This document shows positions 26,829 through 34,696 of a DNA stretch of 64,000 bases, piece by piece (position 1 is the stretch's first letter; the number at the start of each line of letters is the position of its first letter). Source of the stretch: an uncultured Granulosicoccaceae bacterium (GTDB lineage: Bacteria > Pseudomonadota > Gammaproteobacteria > Granulosicoccales > Granulosicoccaceae); NCBI GenBank assembly GCA_938035945.1, contig CALHOU010000041.1, forward strand, positions 1 to 64,000, in the 5' to 3' direction. Below the pieces are notes generated by a model. The model was given only the letters and a program-made list of their open reading frames with translations. It ran no database searches and had not been told where the DNA came from. A program made the translations under genes and the position numbers.

Positions 26829-27437
26829 TTAAGGGTTGAGCTTCCAACTGCGCAAAAACTCGCGGACTAAGGTTTCGACGATGTCGCGATCAGGGTGCTT
26901 GGTCTTTAAGTAGAACTGTCCAGCCAGTCCAAGCTGGGCTGTGCCATGCACACCTGACCACAAGGCTCGCGCACCAACCCTGACGTGATTGGCTGAGCGT
27001 TTCGGATTCAGGGTGGCTAACTCTGTTTCGATCAGCGCGAACAAATCGCTGATGAGTGTGCGCAGTTGGTCGCGCTGTTCTTTTGATGGGGTAGAGCGCG
27101 TTCGCGTAAACAGTAAATCAAATTGGTGGGTTCGGTTTTCTGCAAACTTTAAGTAGGCAAGACCTAGGGCCAGTACCGCTTTTTCCGGTGTGCGCCGACG
27201 TTTACTTGCTTGCGCGCATTCTTCATATAAGCAGTTTAGGGTTTGCAGGTTTACGTGTAAAAAAATATCGTGTTGATTTTCAAACACCGAGTACAACATA
27301 CCTGGTGTATAGCCAACGGCTTTAGCAATCTGACGAGCGGTGACTTGATCGGCACCGTGCTTAATGATGAGGTCTGTGGTTGAGTGAACGATCAGTTGTT
27401 GTAATTCTTCGCGAGAATGTTCGCTTCTGCGGCCCAT
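26829..27437 (-). CDS. TetR/AcrR family transcriptional regulator
   Basis: 202 residues from the ATG at 27437 (MGRRSEHSREELQQLIV). The N-terminal helix-turn-helix is clear (ADQVTARQIAKAVGYTPGMLYSVFENQHDIFLHV), followed by a ligand-binding-like domain of the WHG type (ARALWSGVHGTAQLGLAGQ). A TTG at 27497 overlaps the stop of the upstream MscS-type gene and would add 20 residues; I prefer the ATG because it begins at the usual distance before the HTH. It lies 56 nt after the large MscS-type gene on the same strand and may regulate it. Confidence 0.9.
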   Translation of the reverse strand: MGRRSEHSREELQQLIVHSTTDLIIKHGADQVTARQIAKAVGYTPGMLYSVFENQHDIFLHVNLQTLNCLYEECAQASKRRRTPEKAVLALGLAYLKFAENRTHQFDLLFTRTRSTPSKEQRDQLRTLISDLFALIETELATLNPKRSANHVRVGARALWSGVHGTAQLGLAGQFYLKTKHPDRDIVETLVREFLRSWKLNP

Positions 27438-27493
27438 TTTATTCTCAATTCCTGTGTTCGCCGATATCTTAAACCATAGGAGCTTAGCAGCTA

Positions 27494-29305
27494 TCAACTT
27501 GCCTCACTAAAAGGTGTTGCGGGTCCTAACTGCGATACGTCAATTTGTTCTGTGGGCTTATTAACCACCGATAGGTGTGGATACGGTATAGACCATTGAT
27601 TGTCACTACATGCTTTTATACAGGCGCTTTGAATGATGCGTTGCACGCGAAAATATGAAAAAGCAGCAGAGCTGTTCATTGTTACAAAAATCCAATAGTT
27701 AATTGAAGAATTTGCTGCCTCTGCCAATTCGACGCGAACCTCTTCCAACGCATCAACAAGATTGCTTTGAGTAATCGCATTTTCTACATCGTGCTTCAAT
27801 CGATTGGGTATAACGCTATCACTTATGCTTTGATGAGCGTAATCCACACCAAAAGAACCCGTAACGCCAAACGTGCCGAGCCTGGTTAGGTTGGTCATGG
27901 AAGTTGAGTAAAACTGCGCAGTTGGTATCGAGATTAATTCACCCCCGCGCTTCATAAGTTCTACGGTGTCAGGATTTTGCTGCAAAACACGTAGTAGGTT
28001 CCCATCGGCCATAATCACAACATCGCCTTTGGATGTTGGAAACCAACTGTCTTGCGTTACTGGACGAGAGCTGATTTTGGTAAGTTCCGCTAACGGTATG
28101 CGTAGTATGCCAGCAAGTTCAGGGTTTCTAAATACCGTGTACATATTGATCGACTCAACACGGTAGGGCAGATTGTTGAAAATAACTCGCTCACCTTCTC
28201 GCATAGCACCTAAATTTAATAACAAGCGTGCTTCTTTTACATAGCGTGGTAGTAATTGTTTTGCATTGAGCACGAAACCAACAATCAGCAGTATTAACAA
28301 GCCTAATAGCAACACATCGTGCCTTTCATAAAACACGATAAAGATTGCAATGAGAATTAGCGAGAAAGTCAGTGCTTGAATGCTGTACTTGGCAACGCGA
28401 TAACGTGTCCTGCTATCCGGTTCGCGTTTGTCTAACAAGGTGTGGCGATACGTTTTTAACAGCACGCGCACGGCGATCCAAACAAACCATGCCGCTGCAA
28501 TCGCCATAAGAATGGTTAGTCCTCGACCCTTTGCGAATTTTACTAGCGCCGAGTAAATGGTTTTTGAAATAGGTTGATCGCCCTCTAGACCTTGCAGTTG
28601 AATGTGTGCGACTTTTATTGTGCTTTGGGCATCGTCTAATCGCTTTTGCCATTTGTTGGTTAAATTTAAAAGCGAGCCGTGCAGCGAATGAGTATCATCG
28701 GACAGCGTTGTTGATGCTAAGCTCGCCAATGCATTTTTACTGACCTCTATTTCAGCGTTCTTTGCGTCGATAAGGTCATTAAGCTCTTTGATCTGCCGAG
28801 GCTTTTCCGTTATCTCTTTTAAGCTATCAAGCACAGGCCGTGCGATAAGCGATACATCCTCGCGCCAATCTTTTTTCTGTTTTTCCTCAGCGGTTTCAAA
28901 TAGTTTTCTGTCAACACCACCGGTTGCGATCGTTTCAATCGTGGTTCTAAGTTGGGTGATGTCTTCTGTTAGTTCGTTTGCGGCACGCCTTAAATCGGCT
29001 CGGTCTTGTTCATTGGCAGCGGCTATCTTGTTACCAAGTTCGCGTCGGTCGTGCAGCTTAGCGTCGAGTACGGATTGGACATATTGAAGTTGCCTTATGC
29101 GGGCATCTTCACCGCTAGGATTGATTGCTTGTGGTTTTTCGTCTGTTGTAATGTCCGAAATAATGTCGGGGGTTGATTGTGCCAATGAGGCGGTTGCAAA
29201 AAAGAGAAAACAGAAGGCTGCGCCCACACGTGCCCACATACGCAAAGTACCTGCAGGCGTGAGTTTTGTGTCAATTGAATGGGTGGAGCTTATGGCCGAA
29301 TTCAT
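27494..29305 (-). CDS. Large MscS-type mechanosensitive channel protein
   Basis: 603 residues. A hydrophobic signal-like segment (WARVGAAFCFLFFATASLAQ) comes after 22 residues, so the real start may be the ATG at 29239. A periplasmic, coiled-coil-rich region (about 60-250; repeated charged heptads such as RELGNKIAAANEQDRADLRRAANEL) precedes four membrane segments (about 265-350), then a region where MscS beta-domain features appear (MREGERVIFNNLPYRVESINMYTVF, ISIPTAQFYSTSMTN) and a C-terminal domain. It is related to extended MscS-like proteins of the MscK/YbdG kind. Its likely role is osmotic protection. A TetR gene follows on the same strand. Confidence 0.8.
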   Translation of the reverse strand: MNSAISSTHSIDTKLTPAGTLRMWARVGAAFCFLFFATASLAQSTPDIISDITTDEKPQAINPSGEDARIRQLQYVQSVLDAKLHDRRELGNKIAAANEQDRADLRRAANELTEDITQLRTTIETIATGGVDRKLFETAEEKQKKDWREDVSLIARPVLDSLKEITEKPRQIKELNDLIDAKNAEIEVSKNALASLASTTLSDDTHSLHGSLLNLTNKWQKRLDDAQSTIKVAHIQLQGLEGDQPISKTIYSALVKFAKGRGLTILMAIAAAWFVWIAVRVLLKTYRHTLLDKREPDSRTRYRVAKYSIQALTFSLILIAIFIVFYERHDVLLLGLLILLIVGFVLNAKQLLPRYVKEARLLLNLGAMREGERVIFNNLPYRVESINMYTVFRNPELAGILRIPLAELTKISSRPVTQDSWFPTSKGDVVIMADGNLLRVLQQNPDTVELMKRGGELISIPTAQFYSTSMTNLTRLGTFGVTGSFGVDYAHQSISDSVIPNRLKHDVENAITQSNLVDALEEVRVELAEAANSSINYWIFVTMNSSAAFSYFRVQRIIQSACIKACSDNQWSIPYPHLSVVNKPTEQIDVSQLGPATPFSEAS

Positions 29306-29465
29306 CGCAGCATGAAAGCTGTTGCTGTGTTGAATTCAATGAAGCGACAACCGTGCCTAACATCGACACGTTTTGTGCCTAATACACACTATTTAAATGG
29401 TGGCGGCCGGTTGGTGTCGTAAAATTAAGTCAAATAAATGACCATTATTGCGTCATAACCTACTA

Positions 29466-30053
29466 TTAACGACGGTAAACAGGAAAAGCGGTGTTAATGC
29501 CGCCGCGCTGGGTTGTGTAGCCTTGAATGTTAAAGCCCAGTCCGGATGGGCCCTGCCAGGGCTGCGCTGATTTGTTATTGCTGTTGTTATAGGCGTGCAG
29601 AATGATGTCGATGACTTCGTTTTGCGACAGACTGTCTGGGAAAAATGACGAGAATTTTCGTTTCCATTGGTTGCCATCTCGAACTTCAATGTTCGCGGTG
29701 TAGACGCCAGCTTTGTTTGGCTTATCTTTAACCGACACAAGACGTGCATTGGGCGCATCAACCCCACCTGGCCGTGAGTGGTATCCGGTTGCCTTGCCTT
29801 TACGGTTTATCTCGCCATCGAACACATGCCATAAGTTAATTTCAGGCTTGGTCGACGACCATTGCTTGGTGGTGACGTGCGACTGCTTTTTGGTTAACGT
29901 GGCATCAGAATTCCCTGAGCTCGTTTGTGTTGGTGCAGTGCCAGATTCACCCCGCGATATCGCGTCAAGATCGATACCCAACTTGTCTAAATTGACGCCG
30001 AAAAGCACCAATATGGCAGCAACTATGGGTATGTATCGTCTGTACCGGTTCAC
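29466..30053 (-). CDS. Membrane-anchored EndoU-family ribonuclease domain protein
   Basis: 195 residues from a GTG at 30053 that has a strong ribosome site (AGGAGAG, about 7 nt upstream); an ATG 45 nt further upstream has none. One N-terminal membrane segment (YIPIVAAILVLFGVNL) is followed by a low-complexity Ser/Thr linker, then a bacterial EndoU nuclease domain (about 70-195): LWHVFDGEINRKGKATGYH with His76 and His92, KFSSFFPDSLSQNEVIDIILHAY and the terminal GGINTAFPVY (Thr188, Tyr193). EndoU domains cleave RNA and are common toxin tips of CDI and polymorphic toxins. Here the domain is stand-alone with no recognisable immunity gene next to it. The catalytic domain call is strong, the role open. 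Confidence 0.85.
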   Translation of the reverse strand: MNRYRRYIPIVAAILVLFGVNLDKLGIDLDAISRGESGTAPTQTSSGNSDATLTKKQSHVTTKQWSSTKPEINLWHVFDGEINRKGKATGYHSRPGGVDAPNARLVSVKDKPNKAGVYTANIEVRDGNQWKRKFSSFFPDSLSQNEVIDIILHAYNNSNNKSAQPWQGPSGLGFNIQGYTTQRGGINTAFPVYRR

Positions 30054-30405
30054 GAAATCTCTCCTGGGCGCTAATCTGTTGGAAGTGTAACACTCCATAT
30101 TGTGCGTTGCGCGAGCAGGCGAAGCCGCAAATTATCGTCAATTCTGGCCATAATCCGTGCACGAAGACTACTGTAAATGGGAAGGTACGAGTAGAGTGAC
30201 GTTTTGCTCATGTCGCTGTCTGATTCATGACCATCCTGGCTGAGCTCGACCTCGGCAAAAAGTGTGACTAAAGCCAAGCGAATCAGCGGTTTGAACGGTA
30301 TTATTACCAGTCAAGTTATTTTACTTGGAAGCTGTCGTGTTTTTAGTCAGAATCAAGTGATCGGTGTGGAATCGCCGAGTTTGCGCAAATTCGCTAGAGG
30401 AGTGC
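30054..30405. other. Divergent intergenic region between EndoU and the envelope cluster
   Basis: These 352 nt separate two divergent genes and presumably hold both promoters. A 68-codon minus-strand open frame (30071-30277) has no ribosome site and no recognisable content. No tRNA, repeat or strong regulator palindrome was seen. Confidence 0.4.
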
Positions 30406-31035
30406 GTGTCTTTGATCGCTAAGCTGTTAAGAGTCGGATTTGTCTGCTGGTTTGCGCTCGCGCAAACTTTGTTGGGCGTGTCCGCCGCTTATGCTCAAAG
30501 TGGTGCAATCGATGTTGAACCACCGCTTATCGAACATGATGTGGTTAGCGCGGTCGAAGCCGATATTCGGCAATCGTTTTTCGCAAGCGTCGTAGACGAT
30601 AACCAGCTTGATAGCGTCAGTCTTTATTATCGATTTGAAAATGACCCAGCCTATAGCTCGGTCTTGATGAACCGCGTTTCCTACTCCTCCACGTACATCG
30701 CTCATATCCCTACTGACGCCAGTAGCGACCGCAATATCGAGTACTACATTCAAGCGCGAGACAAAGCCGGGAACAGGACCGTGCGCGGGTATGCCTTTAA
30801 TCCGCTAGTACGTGAAATTCGTGCGCCTGAATCTGCTGCATCGAGCACGGTCGCCGATAACGCGCCTGCGGCTAAAGAGCCGATTACCATCAAACGAAAA
30901 ACTGCAGTTTATGTTGTGCTGGGTGTATTGGCGTTGGGCTTTTTGGCCAGCAGTGCAACCGGTGGTGATTCAACCCCCACCGAAGCGTGTCCAAACGATC
31001 GATGCACTATATCTGTGATAGTGGGGCAACCCTAG
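30406..31035 (+). CDS. Exported Ig-like domain protein, hypothetical
   Basis: About 209 residues from a GTG at 30406, chosen because TAGAGGAG ends 3 nt before it; a GTG at 30364 is a longer alternative. A signal peptide (LLRVGFVCWFALAQTLLGVSAAYAQ) leads into a beta-sandwich-like domain (PPLIEHDVVSAVEADIRQSFFASVVDDNQLDSVSLYYRF ... IEYYIQARDKAGNRTVRGY), a fold frequently seen in bacterial surface proteins. A C-terminal hydrophobic helix (TAVYVVLGVLALGFLASSA) and a two-Cys tail follow. It overlaps the next gene by one base, so the two are probably co-expressed. No specific function can be assigned. Confidence 0.7.
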   Translation: MSLIAKLLRVGFVCWFALAQTLLGVSAAYAQSGAIDVEPPLIEHDVVSAVEADIRQSFFASVVDDNQLDSVSLYYRFENDPAYSSVLMNRVSYSSTYIAHIPTDASSDRNIEYYIQARDKAGNRTVRGYAFNPLVREIRAPESAASSTVADNAPAAKEPITIKRKTAVYVVLGVLALGFLASSATGGDSTPTEACPNDRCTISVIVGQP

Positions 31036-32321
31036 TGGTGTCAGCAGTATCGTCCAAGCTCGCTAAAGCATTGTCCGGCTTAGCACTGTTTGCGCTGCTT
31101 ATAACCTTAAGCGCTTGTCAACAAAATACGTCCACGGTGACGACCGATGTCAATGGTCAGTCAAACATAAAAATGGTCGCACCCACTTTTTTGCAAACGC
31201 GTGAAATCGATCCTAGCCAACTCGACCTTGAAGTGACGATCAACAACGACCCCGTAACCATGACGGCGCAAGGTGAAACATGGACCGGTTCAATGGACGT
31301 GGATAAAGACAGTTCGGTGACTCTGCGCGTCGTATGGCATGAAAGAATGCCCGATGGCCAACTGCTACTGCTGGCTGTTGCAGAACAAACCCTGGACAAC
31401 GTTAATAGGGCGATTGCTTTTTCTGTTATCGATTCGAGCTACATGACCGAAGGTGAGGGCTTTGATGCCGATGGGGATTTGATTTCGAACATCGTTGAGC
31501 GCAGACAAAATACTGACCCATATAATCCTGGCGACCCTGGTCAGGGACCGGAAGCGCAAGTAAAGGTTTTCGCCAGTGCGCGCACCAATCTCATTGATGG
31601 TGTTTTTAAAGATGGCACCAATTTTTGGGGTAACGCGCAGTTTCAAGATCGGATGGGGCAATCCCTACGCATAAACAATTTGATCGTTGATGCGCGAGGG
31701 GAGAATGTTAATGAGGGTCCGCGATATCAATGGGCAGCAATTCACGATGCGCGCTACCTAACCCTCTTTGTATTCGGCAAGGATATAAGAGTTGATGGTA
31801 TAGACCCACAAGGCGACTCAGGTGTTAATTTCTTTCAGGACGACTCCTTAGAAATTTTCCTGGACGGCGATTACAGTCAAGAGCCTGATTACGATATGGT
31901 GGATGATTTACACATCATCATACCGCTGGTGCGAGAGACGGCGACGGGCGTTGTAGCAAATTCAAGTGATTCGCCTAACAAGCGCATACAACGCGGTGTG
32001 AATGTGCGCAATGAGGTAGAGTTCGATGTAATCGACTCGGATGTCGTTGAATTTGCCACCTGCCTGTGTGCCGGTGATGGGGAGCGTGTTACTTGGGAAG
32101 TTCGGATAGATTTAGAAGCAGCCAATATTCCAGTCGGCGTAACTTTTGGTTTTGAAATTCAAATTAACCGTGACGATGATGGTGGTCCGCGAGACTCCAA
32201 ATGGGCATGGGCTGCACCACCGCTAACACCTACGCAAAACAATGGTGAGGCCGATCAAGCATGGCGTTATCCTAATACCTTCAGCTCCATGCGGCTGTTA
32301 CCGTTTCCTGTAACCCCTTAG
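31035..32321 (+). CDS. Lipoprotein with CBM9-like sugar-binding domain
   Basis: 428 residues from the GTG at 31035, which overlaps the preceding TAG; longer in-frame starts lie inside the previous gene. A lipoprotein signal ends in lipobox LSAC. After an N-terminal region comes a calcium-binding thrombospondin-3-like loop (DADGDLISNIVERRQNTDPYNPGDPG), then about 240 residues resembling the CBM9-like domain: LIDGVFKDGTNFWGNAQF, WAAIHDARYLTLFVFGKD, FFQDDSLEIFLDGD and VTWEVRIDLEAANI. Such domains bind sugar ends or occur in outer-surface proteins. It is likely an outer-membrane lipoprotein paired with the preceding Ig-like protein and the following phospholipase. Confidence 0.78.
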   Translation: MVSAVSSKLAKALSGLALFALLITLSACQQNTSTVTTDVNGQSNIKMVAPTFLQTREIDPSQLDLEVTINNDPVTMTAQGETWTGSMDVDKDSSVTLRVVWHERMPDGQLLLLAVAEQTLDNVNRAIAFSVIDSSYMTEGEGFDADGDLISNIVERRQNTDPYNPGDPGQGPEAQVKVFASARTNLIDGVFKDGTNFWGNAQFQDRMGQSLRINNLIVDARGENVNEGPRYQWAAIHDARYLTLFVFGKDIRVDGIDPQGDSGVNFFQDDSLEIFLDGDYSQEPDYDMVDDLHIIIPLVRETATGVVANSSDSPNKRIQRGVNVRNEVEFDVIDSDVVEFATCLCAGDGERVTWEVRIDLEAANIPVGVTFGFEIQINRDDDGGPRDSKWAWAAPPLTPTQNNGEADQAWRYPNTFSSMRLLPFPVTP

Positions 32322-32385
32322 TTGTAGGCTCGCGGTGCGGGCTCGACACGTTTGGGTTTATTCTTCGTTAACAACAACATTTATC

Positions 32386-33333
32386 ATGTTTTCTAAAACC
32401 AGCGCATTGAATGCGCGACGCGTAACCTTGTTTTTTATCGGCGCAATCTGTTGCAACAAGGTATGGGCAGATACTTCGTCGCGTGATGATGCATTGCCCG
32501 CCGATACACCGGTGGCAACAGCGGTTATTGCAGAACGTGTTGAAGCCGAACGTCAGGATGCTTTTAACCCTTATGTCATAACGGCGCACAAACACAATTT
32601 CTTTTTACCGGTAAGTTTTACCAGCAATGTTAATACGCCGGATTTCGAATTGCCGGGCGACGCGGACGATTTGTCCTACAAACCTTATGAGGTTAATTTT
32701 CAAATCAGTTTGAAATCGCAGGTTAATCAAAACGATTTGTTTTTCGAAGGAGACGCGGTCTATTTCGGTATTACGATTGAATCCTGGTGGCAGCTTTACA
32801 ATGCCCCCTTGTCCAGCCCATTTCGTGAAACCAATTATCAGCCAGAGGTGTTTTACCTCACCCCATTACTATGGGGCCCATACGGCGGAAAAACCGGTTT
32901 AGCCATTGGTCTGGAGCATCAATCGAATGGCCAATTGAAGGATTTATCACGTAGTTGGAATCGAATTTACGCTGAACTGATCTATGGGCGGGGTTCTTTC
33001 GTAGCCTCCTTAAGACCGTGGTATCGATTGCCGGAAAAGCGCAAACAGAGCCCATTGGATGCTGAAGGCGATGATAATCCTGATATTCAAGAGTATCTGG
33101 GATATGCGCAGCTTTCCTTGGCATGGAAAAACCCAACGCTTGAGTTGTCTAGTGTTCTAAGAGGCAACACATCATCGGGCAAAGGCTCAATTGATACCAC
33201 GTTAACATTTCCATTAAGCGGAAAATTTCGTGGCATGGTTCACTACTTCAACGGTTATGGCGATTCGTTAATTGATTACAATCGCTTTCAGCATCGATTA
33301 GGGTTTGGCGTTGCGCTAACTAATTTGTTCTGA
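32386..33333 (+). CDS. pldA: Outer-membrane phospholipase A (OMPLA)
   Basis: 315 residues from the ATG at 32386, giving a standard signal peptide cleaved after VWA; a GTG at 32335 would add 17 residues. The family's active site is intact: GLEHQSNGQ with His178 and Ser180, and Asn192 in SRSWNRIY. Alternating beta-barrel strands and a terminal aromatic Phe (LTNLF) fit a 12-stranded outer-membrane barrel. The enzyme hydrolyses phospholipids mislocalised to the outer leaflet. Its position after two envelope proteins suggests an envelope-maintenance cluster. Confidence 0.92.
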   Translation: MFSKTSALNARRVTLFFIGAICCNKVWADTSSRDDALPADTPVATAVIAERVEAERQDAFNPYVITAHKHNFFLPVSFTSNVNTPDFELPGDADDLSYKPYEVNFQISLKSQVNQNDLFFEGDAVYFGITIESWWQLYNAPLSSPFRETNYQPEVFYLTPLLWGPYGGKTGLAIGLEHQSNGQLKDLSRSWNRIYAELIYGRGSFVASLRPWYRLPEKRKQSPLDAEGDDNPDIQEYLGYAQLSLAWKNPTLELSSVLRGNTSSGKGSIDTTLTFPLSGKFRGMVHYFNGYGDSLIDYNRFQHRLGFGVALTNLF

Positions 33334-33364
33334 AAAGTTAACGCTACAGGCAAACAGCGACAGC

Positions 33365-34696
33365 ATGGATAACAGTCCGACAAGAACAACGATTGCAGCA
33401 TACGGTTCGCTAGCATTTCCATTGGCAGCAGCGTTTATTGCACTGCAAGTTTTTGTTCCTACCTTCTACGCCGAATCAACCGGCCTAAGCTTAACGACCA
33501 TTGGGCTTGTATTGCTTATCGCCCGTCTGTGCGATACGGTGACCGATCCTGTAGTTGGGTATTTGTCTGACAGAACACCAACAGCGTGGCGACGACGCAA
33601 ATTGTTTGTGGTTATTGCCACACCCTTAATCGCAATTTCAACATTCTATTTATTCAACCCACCAGCTGATGTTGGTCGCAGCTACCTATTACTCTGGACC
33701 ATCGCGATCTACATTGCAGGTACCTTATCCATCGTGCCATTGGGTGCCTGGGGCGCCGAGCTAAGTTCTGATTACAACAAGCGCAGCACTATTACCGGTG
33801 TGCGTGTGGCGTTTGGCTTGGCTGGCTCTTTAGCGGCTTTGTTAATTGCCGTTGTATTCTCTGCTGATGATTCTGCGCAGTTAGGTAGAACTTTATCGGG
33901 GGTGACATGGTTAGTCATTGCGACGCTTGTTGCCGCGACGGTTTTAGCCGCCATGCTAGTGCCGGATGATAAAGACACAAGTTTGCCAGAGAATACCTTG
34001 TCGGCTGCTTGGGACGTTATCAGTAAGCCCACGCCGTTTCGACAGCTGTTGGGTAGCTTCTTTCTGAATGCGGTGGGTAACGCAATTCCTGCGAGTTTGT
34101 TTATTTTGTTTGTAACGCATGTAATCGGTGCACCCGAAGCGGTTGGACGGTTGTTGTTTCTCTATTTTATTTGCTCAGCCTTGTCGGTACCTGTGTGGGT
34201 AGCCGTATCGAAAAAATTGGGTAAGCATCAAACATGGACTGTAGCGATATTGCTTGCTGCTGCATTTTTTGTGTGGACACCGTTTTTAAACGCAGAATCT
34301 GTGGCCATCTTTTATGTCATTGTTATCGTCACAGGTTTTGCTACCGGTGCCGATCTTGTTTTGCCAGCAGCTATAAACGGCGATATTATCGAGTGGGATG
34401 CATTGCAGACAGGCTATAAACGCCCTGGTTTGTTTTTTGCCTTGTGGGGTACGGCTACTAAATTGTCGTTTGCCTTGGCCATTGGTATCGCATTTCCTCT
34501 GTTAGATGTAATCGGGTTTAGTGCAACAGGTGCTAACGATGGTAATGCGATTCAAGGCTTGGCCATTATGTATGGTTTGCCTTGTATAGCTTTTAAACTA
34601 ACGGCCTTGTTTTTAATGCGAGGCTATCCAATAACAGAAGAGAAGCACAAAGAAATTCGCGCGCAGTTAGAAGCACGCGACGCCGCGCAGGTTTAA
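33365..34696 (+). CDS. MFS transporter, GPH (sugar:cation symporter) family
   Basis: 443 residues with about twelve membrane segments. The MelB-like signatures are clear: ARLCDTVTDPVVGYLSDRTPTAWRRRKLF in the first cytoplasmic loop, PLGAWGAELSSDYNKRSTITGVR in the middle, and YFICSALSVPVWVAVSKKLGKHQTW. The conserved Asp of the TDP motif, which couples cation binding, is present. The family carries glycosides or glucuronides with Na+ or H+. The substrate is unknown. It follows pldA by 31 nt, so is probably in the same transcript. It ends in a 4-nt convergent stop overlap (TTAA). Confidence 0.9.
   Translation: MDNSPTRTTIAAYGSLAFPLAAAFIALQVFVPTFYAESTGLSLTTIGLVLLIARLCDTVTDPVVGYLSDRTPTAWRRRKLFVVIATPLIAISTFYLFNPPADVGRSYLLLWTIAIYIAGTLSIVPLGAWGAELSSDYNKRSTITGVRVAFGLAGSLAALLIAVVFSADDSAQLGRTLSGVTWLVIATLVAATVLAAMLVPDDKDTSLPENTLSAAWDVISKPTPFRQLLGSFFLNAVGNAIPASLFILFVTHVIGAPEAVGRLLFLYFICSALSVPVWVAVSKKLGKHQTWTVAILLAAAFFVWTPFLNAESVAIFYVIVIVTGFATGADLVLPAAINGDIIEWDALQTGYKRPGLFFALWGTATKLSFALAIGIAFPLLDVIGFSATGANDGNAIQGLAIMYGLPCIAFKLTALFLMRGYPITEEKHKEIRAQLEARDAAQV

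Noticed and set aside
30071-30277. 68-codon minus-strand frame upstream of the EndoU gene, considered as an immunity or leader gene
   Set aside because: No ribosome site, no recognisable composition, and it lies in the divergent promoter region.
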